From: Halalkalicoccus paucihalophilus
GTDB taxonomy: Archaea; Halobacteriota; Halobacteria; Halobacteriales; Halalkalicoccaceae
Reading direction: 5' to 3'
NCBI RefSeq assembly: GCF_001593955.1
Contig: NZ_LTAZ01000013.1
Location: 1 to 64,000 of the forward strand
DNA length: 64,000 nt
Shown here: piece after piece, positions 43,452 through 52,704 of the stretch
Numbering within the stretch: position 1 is the first letter of the stretch
How the letters are laid out: every line of letters begins with the position of its first letter
Translations under genes and position numbers: made by a program
Notes under the pieces: model-generated
The model's input: only the letters and a program-made list of their open reading frames with translations
Database searches by the model: none
Told to the model about the DNA's origin: nothing

Positions 43452-44428
43452 TGTAATTTGGGGTTGGTGATCTCTTCGTAGCCGCGGCCGATGAGGAAGC
43501 CGCTAATCACGAGCAGTCCGATACAGATGCCCGGCGGAACGAACCACCACCACGCACCGAACTCGAGCGCCGAGTACGCCCGGGATGCCTGGAGCATTGT
43601 GCCCCATGAGACGGTGTTCGGGTCACCGAGACCGATGAACGAAACGCCTGCCTCGGCTAGGATAGCCCATGCAATTCCGAACGAACCGTACAGGAACGTC
43701 ATCGGGAGAACGTTGGGCGCGAGATGCCTGCTGATGATATGCCAGTCGCCCGCGCCGGCGACCTCCGCGGCCTTCACAAAGGGTCGCTCGCGGAGTGACA
43801 GCGCCTGTGACCGGATAACGCGAGCGGTCGAGCGCCACTGGAGAACGATCAGTGCGAAAATGATGTTCCAGAGGTTCGGCCCTAGTACCGCGACGAGGAC
43901 GATAACGGTTGGCAACAACGGCATTCCGTACAGGAAGTCGACCAGCCGCATCAGCGCATCGTCAACTTTCCCACCGTAGTAGCCCGCGATGAGTCCGACG
44001 AGCGTTCCGATACCAGCAGTAAACACTGCTGCGATGAGCCCAACCATCAGCGCCGCCCGCGTGCCGTACACGAGTTGGCTGAAAATGTCGAACCCTTCTG
44101 CGGTCGTCCCGAGAATGTAGCCGGTATCTGCTCCGAGTATCGCCGGTTCGGCCCACTTGTCCATGATTATCCCGGCGTCGCTCTGATACTGGCGCTGAAG
44201 TGGCGGATGGGTTGCAATGAACGGCGCGAAGATGGCGATGAGTACGAACGCAGCAACGGTTATGAGCGAGAGCTTAACCGAGAGTTCATCAGTCAGTTTC
44301 CCCCAGTGGTCACGAAGCGTCTCTCGCCAGAGACGAGCCGTCCGTTGCCACTTGCTTATCTCCTTGCTGGACGAGCTGTCGTCAAGGTCGGTAAATATCG
44401 ACCGACCGGTTTGTTCTTCTTGTGCCAT
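43448..44428 (-). CDS. dppC: Di/oligopeptide ABC transporter permease (DppC-like)
   Basis: A 326-residue permease. After a soluble N-terminus of about 50 residues come a first span (LSLITVAAFVLIAIFAPFIA), an extracellular loop with AEPAILGADTGYILG, and five further spans. The coupling EAA motif is in VKAAEVAGAGDWHIISRHLA. The domain layout is that of DppC/OppC. The DppB gene lies four bases upstream. The loop and EAA residues look intact. Confidence 0.93.
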   Translation of the reverse strand: MAQEEQTGRSIFTDLDDSSSSKEISKWQRTARLWRETLRDHWGKLTDELSVKLSLITVAAFVLIAIFAPFIATHPPLQRQYQSDAGIIMDKWAEPAILGADTGYILGTTAEGFDIFSQLVYGTRAALMVGLIAAVFTAGIGTLVGLIAGYYGGKVDDALMRLVDFLYGMPLLPTVIVLVAVLGPNLWNIIFALIVLQWRSTARVIRSQALSLRERPFVKAAEVAGAGDWHIISRHLAPNVLPMTFLYGSFGIAWAILAEAGVSFIGLGDPNTVSWGTMLQASRAYSALEFGAWWWFVPPGICIGLLVISGFLIGRGYEEITNPKLQ

Positions 44429-44432
44429 TGTT

Positions 44433-45410
44433 CTAGTCGTAGGTCACCCGGGGGTCTAGATAGCCGTACGCCAGGTCGGCGACGAAGTTCAGGAAGATAA
44501 TGGTCGTAGCGAGGACCATGAACGTACCCTGTGCAACGGGGAAGTCCCGCCGAAGCACCGCTCGAACCATCTCTCGACCGATACCGGGCCATGCGAAGAC
44601 CGTCTCGATGAGGACGCTCCCGCCGACAGCGTAGCCAAGAGCGATCGCCGCCGCCGTGACGATGGGTAGGAGAGCGTTGCGAGCGGCGTGTTTGAACATT
44701 ATGGTGCGTTCTTTCAATCCCTTTGCCCGACAGACGTCGATGAAGTCTTCGGAGAGGACTTCAAGCATGCTCGAACGCATGATGAGTAACGGATACCCCA
44801 TAAAGTAGAACCCCAGCACCAACGCTGGCGCGAGGAGGTGATGCAGAAAGTCCAATGAGAACATCATCTCGAGAAAGGACCCGCCACCAGTACCCAGATC
44901 ACTCATCCCACTCATCGGAATGACTCCGAGTCCGGCACCGAATATCCACAATACGATCAGCCCGACATAGAACGTCGGGACGCTCCGGGCTACCAGTGCG
45001 GTGATGACCGTACTTCGCTCGAATCGGGATCCACGGTACCAGCCCGACAACACGCCGAGCGTAATACCGATGAGGTAGGCCGCGATAAACGCCGTCAGCA
45101 TGAGCACAAGCGTGTTCGGCAGATAGGTTACGATGATATCCGTAACCGGTTCATTCGAGTGGAAGGACTGACCGAACTCTAACACTATCAGATTCTCAAG
45201 AAACTTAATGTACTGAATGTGCAACGGTTGGTCAAGCCCGTAGCTCGCGATGAGCTGTTGGCGCGCCTCTTGGGTCATCTGTGAGGAAACCACGTATGAC
45301 GTCGGGTCGCCGGGCATGAGCCGAAATAGACCGAACAGTACCGTTCCAACCGCCCAGAGCGTAACGACGAGTTGGATCGTCCGTCTGATGATGAAATTCG
45401 CTTTTCCCAT
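44433..45410 (-). CDS. dppB: Di/oligopeptide ABC transporter permease (DppB-like)
   Basis: A 325-residue permease. The first span is IIRRTIQLVVTLWAVGTVLF and is followed by the large extracellular loop typical of DppB (MPGDPTSYVVSSQMTQEARQ), then five spans. The EAA-type coupling motif is in FIDVCRAKGLKERTIMFKHA. The protein ends LAYGYLDPRVTYD, the usual DppB ending. It lies 70 bp after the binding-protein gene and four bases before dppC. Confidence 0.94.
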   Translation of the reverse strand: MGKANFIIRRTIQLVVTLWAVGTVLFGLFRLMPGDPTSYVVSSQMTQEARQQLIASYGLDQPLHIQYIKFLENLIVLEFGQSFHSNEPVTDIIVTYLPNTLVLMLTAFIAAYLIGITLGVLSGWYRGSRFERSTVITALVARSVPTFYVGLIVLWIFGAGLGVIPMSGMSDLGTGGGSFLEMMFSLDFLHHLLAPALVLGFYFMGYPLLIMRSSMLEVLSEDFIDVCRAKGLKERTIMFKHAARNALLPIVTAAAIALGYAVGGSVLIETVFAWPGIGREMVRAVLRRDFPVAQGTFMVLATTIIFLNFVADLAYGYLDPRVTYD

Positions 45411-45480
45411 GATGTTGTATTGAATTCGTGTTTATCGGTGAGGTGGGTGAGATCCCGTACCGGAGTCGGTTTGCCTCCGT

Positions 45481-47136
45481 TCAGTCGTCGCTCGGCGCTT
45501 GAAGCGTATCGTTGTCATCCCACGTGTAGCCAGCCTCTTCGAGTCGGCTTCGAGCAGCTTCCTGGCTTTCCTCGTATTCCGTTACGTCCTCCGTGTGGAG
45601 ATCACCGAACGCCGAGGAGACGATATTGGATCCGGTCTCCGGGAAGCCGAACAGGATCTGATCGACGATGGGAGTCCGCGGAATCGCCTCGACCAGCGCC
45701 TTGCGCAACTGTTTGTCACCGAGGGGCTCTTGGCGCTCATTGGGCGTGAACATCCAGAACGTCGGGGCGGTCTGGAACGTCGTGCCAATGTTCTCGTTGT
45801 CCTGGTTCTGATCGAGACTGCGGTCGATACGGCCGAATGGCTCATAATTGAGGTCCCCGTTGATGAGGTTTTCCCACACCGTCGACGCCTCGGGAATGAC
45901 GCGCCAGAACCGTCTCTCAAAGGAGACGGGAGCGAAGTGCTCGTCGAACCGTGTCATAGCGAATTCGCTGCCCTGCTCCCAGTACTCGAACATCATCGGA
46001 CCGCTACCGACTGGCTCTTGTATATTCTGTTGGCTGGGGTTCTCCCGATCTGCCCACATGTGTTCGGGAATAATGGGAATAAGGTTCGCGACCCCGAGGT
46101 TGAACGGACCGAGTGGCTCGGCCATGTTGATGCGAACCGTCTCCTGGTCGACGACTTCGGCGGTGTCAATGTACTCCGACTGCGTAGAGTACAGCGGGAC
46201 TTCGTTCTCGCTGATGTAGTTGTAGCTGAACGCGACGTCCTCGGCGGTGAGATCCTCGCCATCGTGCCACGAGTGGTCGGTTCGAATAGTGTACTCCATC
46301 GTCGTCTCATCGACACGCTCCCAGTCTGTAGCGAGACTAACCTCGGGATCCGGTCCGGCCTCATTGTTGAGCTGAACCAGGAAATCGTACAACATATTGA
46401 ACTGGTAGACGTGCTTGCTCTCGTCGTTGTGGCCAAGCACGTTCATCGTTGAGAGTGTCTCGGGCCAGTAGCCCTTCAGGGTATTTTCGCCGCCTTTCAT
46501 CTCGAGGTTTATCATCGTCCAGTAGGAGTTGAACCCGTTCGCGAGGTCCGCCTGCCAGTTGCCGACCTGATTACTGTTATAAATGGCCGCCTGTGGCATC
46601 TGCGTGATGGGCATCATCGGCACTTCATCCATCAGCAGCCGCTGGATCTCATGACACTGTTCGATCCGGGTGTTTTCGTCCGGTTCGGCCAAGTAATTCG
46701 CCATCATCTCGTCGAGGTCAGGGTTCTCGTAGCCGGAGTAGTTACCCTGTCCCGGGTCGGTGTTTGCGGAGTTAAACAGGTTGTTCAGCTCCGTTACCGG
46801 CTCCGAGACGAAAAAGGTGTGCCACGTCGCGAAGCTGTAATCGTACTCCTCGGATACGCGACTAAACAGGGTCCCCCATTCGAGTACGTCGACCCCGACG
46901 TCCAGTCCGAGTTCACTGAATTGATCCGCAATAACGTTTATCGCGTCGTGTCTTGGCGGATTATAGCTCTGGGCGTTGTTGACGTAGGTATAGGCACCCT
47001 CGCTGCCGGCACCATCGGACGTGTCCCCGCCGCCTCCACCAGCACAACCAGCTAAGGCCGTCATCCCTACAGCACTGCCCGCCGTCGTTGCTTTAAGGAA
47101 GCTCCGACGGCTTATGCGGTTGGTATTTTCAACCAT
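45481..47136 (-). CDS. dppA: Di/oligopeptide ABC transporter substrate-binding lipoprotein (DppA-like)
   Basis: A 551-residue solute-binding protein of family 5, started at MVENTNRISRRSFLKATTAG; a longer upstream frame is not plausible. The Tat lipoprotein signal ends in GMTALAGCAGGGGGD, with the lipobox cysteine. The mature protein has the family blocks TIRTDHSWHDGEDLTAEDVA and IPIIPEHMW. The order is unusual: a block with peptide-binding C-terminal features (FGTLFSRV-like region) precedes the ligand-binding block, as if the two lobes were permuted relative to classical DppA. The first gene of the dpp operon, it probably captures peptides outside the membrane. It is divergent from the M28 peptidase. 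Confidence 0.88.
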   Translation of the reverse strand: MVENTNRISRRSFLKATTAGSAVGMTALAGCAGGGGGDTSDGAGSEGAYTYVNNAQSYNPPRHDAINVIADQFSELGLDVGVDVLEWGTLFSRVSEEYDYSFATWHTFFVSEPVTELNNLFNSANTDPGQGNYSGYENPDLDEMMANYLAEPDENTRIEQCHEIQRLLMDEVPMMPITQMPQAAIYNSNQVGNWQADLANGFNSYWTMINLEMKGGENTLKGYWPETLSTMNVLGHNDESKHVYQFNMLYDFLVQLNNEAGPDPEVSLATDWERVDETTMEYTIRTDHSWHDGEDLTAEDVAFSYNYISENEVPLYSTQSEYIDTAEVVDQETVRINMAEPLGPFNLGVANLIPIIPEHMWADRENPSQQNIQEPVGSGPMMFEYWEQGSEFAMTRFDEHFAPVSFERRFWRVIPEASTVWENLINGDLNYEPFGRIDRSLDQNQDNENIGTTFQTAPTFWMFTPNERQEPLGDKQLRKALVEAIPRTPIVDQILFGFPETGSNIVSSAFGDLHTEDVTEYEESQEAARSRLEEAGYTWDDNDTLQAPSDD

Positions 47137-47331
47137 GACAATGTCTATCGTTAACCCCCACATAAAAACCTTTCTATATGAATGACGTATGGGCAATTTA
47201 ATTGGAAAATTTCTGGATGAATAGGTAGTGATTGCACATGATACATTATACTATCAATCCACAATCTATCAACCATATCTATTGGGCATAAATCGGAAGT
47301 CTATTGGTGAACGATATCACACAGCACGTTA

Positions 47332-48711
47332 ATGACCAAATTACCAGACAACGTCGTGGGTCGGGCCTACCGGAGTACGATCGGGTGGGATCTCATTGCT
47401 GAATTGGAGGATCTCAACGACAGGATGCCGGGACACGAAGGTGAACGGGTCGGCGCAGAGCGCGTGGCCGAGACCTTTGAGGCGGTTGGGCTCGATGCCG
47501 TCTCGTTAGAGCCGTTCCCGATCCCCGCGTGGTGGCGCGGTGACGCGAGCCTCACCGTGGCCCATGGCGACAGAGACACAACGTTCGGTCTGTCGCACGA
47601 ACTCGTCGAGTTACCGGGGACACCGTCGGGTGATGTGACGGGCGAACTCGTGGATATGGGATATGGTCTTCCCGAGGACTTCGAGGCGGTGGACCTCTCG
47701 GGCGACATTGTGATGGCGTCCAGTCTTACCCCCGATAACTACGGACGGTGGGTTCACCGTTCGGAGAAATATCACTACGCCGCCGAATCCGGTGCCGCAG
47801 CGTTCGTCTTTTATAATCACCTTGAGGGTGCGCTTCCGCCGACCGGAAACATCGGAAGTGTGAACGGGCCGGGACCTATTCCGGCTCTCGGCGTGAGCAA
47901 AGAAACCGGCGCACGACTCCAACGCTACTGTGATGACGATACTACCGAGGTTGAGTTATCTGTCGAGTCGGAGGTCGGTCGTGGCACCTCGCATAATATC
48001 GAAGGGAGCGTCGGCCCCGATACGGACGAGGAAGTACTGTTCACGGCACATGTGGACGGACACGACGTGGGAACAGCTGCGAACGACAACGGATTCGGAA
48101 CCGCCATGGTCGTCGAAGTCGGGAAAATGTTGGCGCTGATTGCAGATGAGTTGGAGACGAAAGTCCGCCTCGTTGTCTTCGGGGCTGAGGAAACTGGCCT
48201 GTACGGGTCGTACTACTGGAGCCATACCCACGACTTAAACAACGTGAAATGCATCGTCAACGTCGACGGTGCAGGCTACTCGAGAAATCTCGAGATTCAT
48301 AGCCACGGCTTTGAAACGGTGGCTAACGTGTTCGAGACTGTCAGCGAAGAGTACGAAATCCCCCTCCATACCGAAGACGGAATCCGACCGAATAGCGACC
48401 ACTGGCCGTTCGTCCAACGGGGCGTCGCAGGCGTTCAAGGTCGGTCTTCCTCGGAAGAAAGCGGACGCGGATGGGGTCACACCCACGGAGATACCTTTGA
48501 CAAACTCGACGTACGCGACCTTCGGGATATGTCGATTCTCTGTGCCGCGGGCATCGCTCGACTCGCCCGTCGCGACGTCGAAGTTGAGCATGTAGATGAT
48601 GAGATGATACGACAGACGTGTGTAGACGAAGGCTTCGACGTGGGGATGAAAGCGACTGATACATGGCCATGGGGCAAACCGAAAGACTGGCCGTGGGCGG
48701 ACAAACTTTGA
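47332..48711 (+). CDS. M28 family zinc aminopeptidase with PA domain
   Basis: A 459-residue peptidase. A protease-associated insert lies around residues 105-200. The catalytic domain has the first zinc ligands in TAHVDGHDVGTAANDNGFGT (His and Asp), the catalytic glutamate pair in LVVFGAEETGLYGSYYW, an Asp ligand in CIVNVDGAGYS, and the last His in GRGWGHTHGDTFDKLD. It has no signal peptide, so it is probably cytoplasmic and acts on imported peptides. It is divergent from the dpp operon by about 195 bp. Confidence 0.92.
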   Translation: MTKLPDNVVGRAYRSTIGWDLIAELEDLNDRMPGHEGERVGAERVAETFEAVGLDAVSLEPFPIPAWWRGDASLTVAHGDRDTTFGLSHELVELPGTPSGDVTGELVDMGYGLPEDFEAVDLSGDIVMASSLTPDNYGRWVHRSEKYHYAAESGAAAFVFYNHLEGALPPTGNIGSVNGPGPIPALGVSKETGARLQRYCDDDTTEVELSVESEVGRGTSHNIEGSVGPDTDEEVLFTAHVDGHDVGTAANDNGFGTAMVVEVGKMLALIADELETKVRLVVFGAEETGLYGSYYWSHTHDLNNVKCIVNVDGAGYSRNLEIHSHGFETVANVFETVSEEYEIPLHTEDGIRPNSDHWPFVQRGVAGVQGRSSSEESGRGWGHTHGDTFDKLDVRDLRDMSILCAAGIARLARRDVEVEHVDDEMIRQTCVDEGFDVGMKATDTWPWGKPKDWPWADKL

Positions 48712-48723
48712 ACCGTCTGCTCT

Positions 48724-48870
48724 TCAGTGAGTTAGTATCTCCGAGACTGGTACGATTTGCTTGCTAGCACACTCATAACACAGCGTCGGTTCTGATTTGA
48801 ATGGGGTTCCGCAGTTCTGGCAGGCATATTTCCATGAATATTTGTCGACATTTTGTCCATTGTATACCAT
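48724..48870 (-). CDS. Zinc-ribbon microprotein, 48 residues
   Basis: Starting at MVYNGQNVDKYSWKYA it contains two zinc knuckles, CQNCG and CYEC, 14 residues apart, as in the haloarchaeal zinc-finger microproteins. The ATG has no Shine-Dalgarno site, so translation is probably leaderless. It converges on the M28 gene, whose stop is 13 bases away. The cysteine spacing and conserved aromatic residues are strong evidence for a real gene. The function is unknown; several proteins of this size affect swarming or biofilm in Haloferax. Confidence 0.75.
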   Translation of the reverse strand: MVYNGQNVDKYSWKYACQNCGTPFKSEPTLCYECASKQIVPVSEILTH

Positions 48871-49319
48871 TTTGATTCATAGATAATCATACTTGATACT
48901 ATATTATCTTTACTCACATAATGCAGGAGATCATAGATATTGATATCTTATTGATATTAGTGTAATATGAAAACAACAGACTAGTGGAGCAGGTGATAGT
49001 AACGCTGCAAAAATCACAACGAACATGCTAGATTCCTGGTAACTAATAGGTAGGTACTACTATTATTTCACGGGAGGAGTACCCTCCCACTCCCGACCGT
49101 GGCCTCAGGGCCGGGAGTCTGCGTCATCTTCAGACCCACATAGTATGTATAAGATAGTAGTACTATCGTTGATACAGAGTACGACATACATGCTTCACTA
49201 GAGATTCAATATTCGAAATATATACATAGAAAATATTAAATGTATTAACAGAGTAGTAATCGATGGCGGCTGGATCCCTGTACGCCGCCACCGAGGGTAC
49301 CTACCCCTTCGATCATTGT
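48871..49319. other. AT-rich stretch with a solo IS-end hairpin
   Basis: There is no gene. At about 49069-49115 lies GGGAGGAGTACCCTCCC followed by CTCCCGACC ... GGCCGGGAG, a hairpin pair like IS200/IS605 ends. The rest is AT-rich. Confidence 0.45.
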
Positions 49320-49740
49320 TTGACCTCCCACGCCGGGAGGTTTTTGATAGCACGTCACAGCTTACCTCAGTTGCGCCATCAGGAGTGCCTTCATTCCCAG
49401 TACGGGCGACTGCTGGAGTTTTCTCAGGGTTCTCACTCCCGTAGTACGAGCGCGTCCATTTGATGCGGTCGTCGTATCGCTGATTGTAGTACCGCGCGGA
49501 GATACCCTTCAGCCAATTAACGAGCAACGAGGATTCGTTGCGCGGCGGGCTTCCCACGAACAGGTGTACGTGGTCGGTCATGATTTCGACCTCGACGAGT
49601 TCGAGGTCTTGTCGTCGCATATCTCCGCGAAGATGGTTTTGAGACGTTCTTTGGTTGCGCCCGTCAGATGCGGCTCCCGATACTCCGGAATGAACACTAT
49701 ATGATAGTGAACGTACCCCGCGGTCAAGCCGCGGGGCTTC
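49320..49740 (-). pseudogene. tnpA: Internal-deletion relic of an IS200/IS605 element (tnpA-tnpB fusion)
   Basis: Read leftwards it starts after a hairpin (CCCCGCGGTCAAGCCGCGGGG at 49716-49737). A Y1 transposase without its first residues follows: [16 protein letters not shown], a frameshift near 49625, then [17 protein letters not shown], whose HVH is the HUH metal site, and [17 protein letters not shown]. At the SYY the tnpA sequence jumps into the C-terminal tail of a tnpB ([16 protein letters not shown]). The right end then follows, with a hairpin CCTCCCACGCCGGGAGG. So most of tnpA's end, and nearly all of tnpB, were deleted. It cannot encode an active transposase. Confidence 0.75.
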
Positions 49741-50314
49741 CTGCTTCGATGATTGTCAGTTCGGGGGAGATTGAGAGACTGTGAGCTACTCCTACCGATT
49801 CGACTCGCCGGCCACAACCGACGATGCACGCTTGTTATCGCGTTTGAACAACGGCGGAATCGTGGGTAGCGTCTTACTACCTCATTCTATGCCGACCTCG
49901 AATAGCAACCCTTTCATTGACTATCGACTACACTGTTACCAATCAGAAAACCCCTCCAAATCGGAGAGGCTCGACATGATCAGCTGAAGGGTGGCATCCT
50001 TCACCGGCGGCTTAGCGGAAGCCTGCCGCCAACAACTGCTATACTAGCAACTATATTAATTATTAGGTGGCTATCCTGGCAGGGAGTCGTGCTCGAACAC
50101 CTCTATGGGCACGAAAGGTTGGTGAAAGAGGGTCGGCAGTCAGCGGCCGATAACCCATGAGTTGGTGTGAAACGCATTAACTCCTAATCTATAAACTATT
50201 TTAATTATATTAGTGTATAGATAGCAAATCATACAGTCCTAAGCGGAGTGTGCCCACTCTTCAACTGAGTGCTCGACTTCCGAAAAAAGCGAATTCGGGT
50301 GGTACAGCGTACGA
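49741..50314. other. Gene-free intergenic stretch
   Basis: It lies between the IS relic and the secreted-protein gene. The middle has the short hairpin-bearing GGCGGCTTAGCGGAAGCCTG region near 50004-50030, possibly another element end. No gene is supported. Confidence 0.4.
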
Positions 50315-50881
50315 TTATGAATTAGGATTTCCTGGTCCGTCGTCTCCGACAGCTCCGAGGATCATGAGAATCCGGTTCACGAACTCCTCGGTCGTGAGAT
50401 CGCCGAACAGGCACTCACGCAGCCACTGGATATCTAGGTAGAGTGCCGCTCGGAGGACGTCGCACTCATCATAGAGGGCGAATTTGAACTCTTCGACCGC
50501 TTCGAAGAACTCCTCAGCATCCGCCTCACGAATCGCTTGGTTGAATGCAGGGATGAGCGCTTGCAATTCCTCAGCGAGAACGTCTCCGTCAGTCGTCTCA
50601 ACGATCACACTGAGTTCGAGCGTTCCCTTGTGGAATCCGAGGTCCTTCACATGGAGGACATCGCTGTCGAGCTCAAACTCCTCGCGATCGAATCCGGGGA
50701 TGCTGTCGTAGTCTTCTTCCTCTTCGTCTTTATGTTTCTTCGAACCTCGTTTCTTGTGCCCGTTCGTTTCTGATTTCGTGTGGTCATCCTCGCTCTCGTG
50801 TGCTAAGGAAGCGCTGGAGTAGCCAACGAGGCCAGTTGCGAGCATGGTGCCAGTTCCGATGAGCATCTGTCGACGCTTCAT
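50315..50881 (-). CDS. Exported hypothetical protein with N-terminal signal
   Basis: A 188-residue protein. The signal-like start MKRRQMLIGTGTMLATGLVG has basic residues, a hydrophobic core and an Ala-rich end (SSASLAHES). A low-complexity, Lys/Asp/Glu-rich linker follows (about 30-60). The globular part includes LHVKDLGFHKGTLELSVIVE, then helices with EEFKFALYDECDVLRAALYL and LRECLFGDLTTEEFVNRILM. Two cysteines may pair. Exported proteins of this composition are common in haloarchaea. The function is unknown. Confidence 0.7.
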   Translation of the reverse strand: MKRRQMLIGTGTMLATGLVGYSSASLAHESEDDHTKSETNGHKKRGSKKHKDEEEEDYDSIPGFDREEFELDSDVLHVKDLGFHKGTLELSVIVETTDGDVLAEELQALIPAFNQAIREADAEEFFEAVEEFKFALYDECDVLRAALYLDIQWLRECLFGDLTTEEFVNRILMILGAVGDDGPGNPNS

Positions 50882-51040
50882 ACATCACTCATCGACGCGC
50901 GTATATATAATTTTTGTGGTAATAAAAAATTTTAATTTAGCATCTAAGAAGAACGGTGGATTCATATCGAAAAAGTCGGCGAACACTCCCGCGTCTACTG
51001 GGTCCGAGCCGCCGGAGCAGGGTGGCGGTACGTAGAGGTG

Positions 51041-51094
51041 TAAACTACCCTATCCTACTTCGCTTGGTCTGACGACCTCGCTCGTTGAGGGTAG
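51041..51094 (-). repeat. Right-end hairpin of TnpB element copy 3, inner segment flipped
   Basis: The stem is CTATCCTA ... GGGTAGGG. Between the arms the sequence reads CTTCGCTTGG ... CTCGTTGAG, which is the reverse complement of the inner segment of copy 2 with two substitutions. The bases outside the stem (TAAACTACCC and CTTTCGCGTGG) are in the same orientation in both copies. Confidence 0.85.
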
Positions 51095-51116
51095 GGCTTT
51101 CGCGTGGACTCCCGTT

Positions 51117-52215
51117 CTATGCCGTAGAGGCAGGGGGAACGTACTCCCCACTCACGTTCAGCGTCCCGTGATTTAGCGCAACGTCTACGGGTGCGCCTCC
51201 GGCGGCTGCGTTTTGCCTCCGACGGAGATACCGATAACCGATGTTCTTCGCCGCGTTGTAGTCCGCGTGGTTCTGATACCCGCACTTTAAGCACTCGAAG
51301 TGCTCGCCGTCGCGGTTATCCTCATGAGTACAGCCACACGTCGAACAGCGTTGGGACGTGTGGTTCGGCGGGACTTGTACGGCTTCGACGCTGTGCTCTG
51401 CCGCCTTGTACTCGGCATATTGGAACAACCGGCGGAATGCCCACACGTGTTGCCATGTCACCTGCGGGATGTTATTGCGGATGTGCGTTAGGTCCTCGAA
51501 GACGATGTAGGAACAACCGTACTCTACGGCTTCCTCGATGAGTTCGTTCGCTACGCCATGCAAGTAGATTTCGAAGCGTCCGTACTCCTTGCATCCGACG
51601 CCTTCGATGGCTTCGTGTGCGGCTCGCGTTCCGGTTTGTTGAAGCGAGCCACGGAGCTTCTCGTACTCTCGACGCCAGTGGTTGAACTCATCGGCGGACC
51701 AAAACGTGCCGGTTGACGAAACGACGATATTGTTCACTCCGAGATCCACACCGAGGACTGTTCTGTGCTCGGTGTCGGGTTCGGGGGTAGCGCCCAGAGT
51801 CGTCGGGAAGGATGTAGTTGCACTCGACGCGCCCGTTGACAGTCGAAAGGGAGACGTGGTCGCGGTGGAACGTCGCGCTTCGTTTGTCGTAGACCGCGCT
51901 ATCGGCGGAGAAGTAGGGTTACGACGTTCGTTCGCCACGCTTCAGCCGGGCTACACCGCTCTTGACGGCTTCGACCGCCCGACGAACACCTTTCTGAACG
52001 AGGTTCGCGGTGAGGTCGGTTTCGTCTCGTAGTTGGTCGTACAAGGCGCGTTCAGCTTTGGCCTTCGAGGTAACGTGGTATCCGTCGTCGCCGTGCCAAC
52101 ACCATTTGCTCGCGGTGTTCGCGCAATATTTGAATTGCTCGACAGTCTCTCGGAGGGATGCATCGGCGTCCTGAGACACGTCGAGCTTGATTACGGCGGT
52201 TCGACGGTATTCCAC
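51117..52215 (-). pseudogene. tnpB: Degenerate tnpB, copy 3 (empty site of the two-hairpin insertion)
   Basis: It is close to copy 2 over most of its length, but dead. After the intact N-terminus (MEYRRTAVIKLDVSQDADAS) a TAA replaces a glutamine codon after ERTS, and about 110 bp are deleted between the TTLGATPE and DTEHRT parts, which shifts the frame. The RuvC motifs, the zinc ribbon and the full C-terminus ([18 protein letters not shown] to EYVPPASTA) are otherwise present. At the position where copies 1, 2 and 4 have an insertion, the two alanine codons are adjacent (junction 51251/51252), so this is the uninterrupted reference. Confidence 0.92.
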
Positions 52216-52303
52216 GATGTTTCACATAACTCGGTGGTGTTACTTAAACATCCGGGAGTAGGACTGCCGGGGAACGTTGTTCGTTGCGGAATTGTCGGCT
52301 CCT

Positions 52304-52348
52304 CCCCTCCCTACTCCGTCCACTTCGCTCACTCCGTTGAGGAAGGGA
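52304..52348 (-). repeat. Left-end hairpin of TnpB element copy 3
   Basis: CCCCTCCCT pairs imperfectly with AGGAAGGGA; it corresponds to 8094-8138. Confidence 0.65.
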
Positions 52349-52372
52349 CCTCCGCCTCGCAATTTAGGTGAA

Positions 52373-52704
52373 CACTGCGGCCGAGAGTCGCTCTGACGCG
52401 GGGACAGAGTGCTCCGATAAGCTGGGCCGCAACCGGCGAGTTCGGCGGCGTTCGCTCGCCCATGCCCAATGGGGTCGTGGGTTTTGATGCCCGACGCGCG
52501 GTGAGGATAGGAAGCTCGTAGCGATGAACCAACCGTTGATGATGGCAGGCGTGGTTGACGTATGTGCCCAGTTCATTGAGGTGAATCTAGTGCACAGAAT
52601 TTGAAAAGGAAACAGTATGTAGGTTGTAATTAGTTTAGAGATACTGTAATAACAACATCATTAATTTCGGAATATTATAATAGTAGAGATGATAATATAG
52701 AGTA
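52373..52704. other. Gene-free stretch beside the TnpB element
   Basis: The first 200 bases are GC-rich and may be part of a gene cut by the element; no family is recognisable. The remainder is AT-rich and holds the promoter of the zinc-finger microprotein. Confidence 0.4.

Larger units (their letters stand above)
51041..52372 (-). mobile_element. TnpB-only IS200/IS605 (IS1341-type) element, copy 3 (dead)
   Basis: It has the same ends as 6661-8162: TAAACTACCC at the low coordinate and AATTTAGGTGAA at the high one. It carries no tnpA and a broken tnpB. On its left the plus strand has the end of an interrupted frame (VYWVRAAGAGWRYVEV). Its right-end hairpin has its inner segment inverted compared with copy 2. 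Confidence 0.82.

Noticed and set aside
45499-46452. Long antisense frames over the dpp operon (42714-43373, 45499-46452)
   Set aside because: They are shadows of the binding-protein and ATPase genes. Their products have no recognisable domain.
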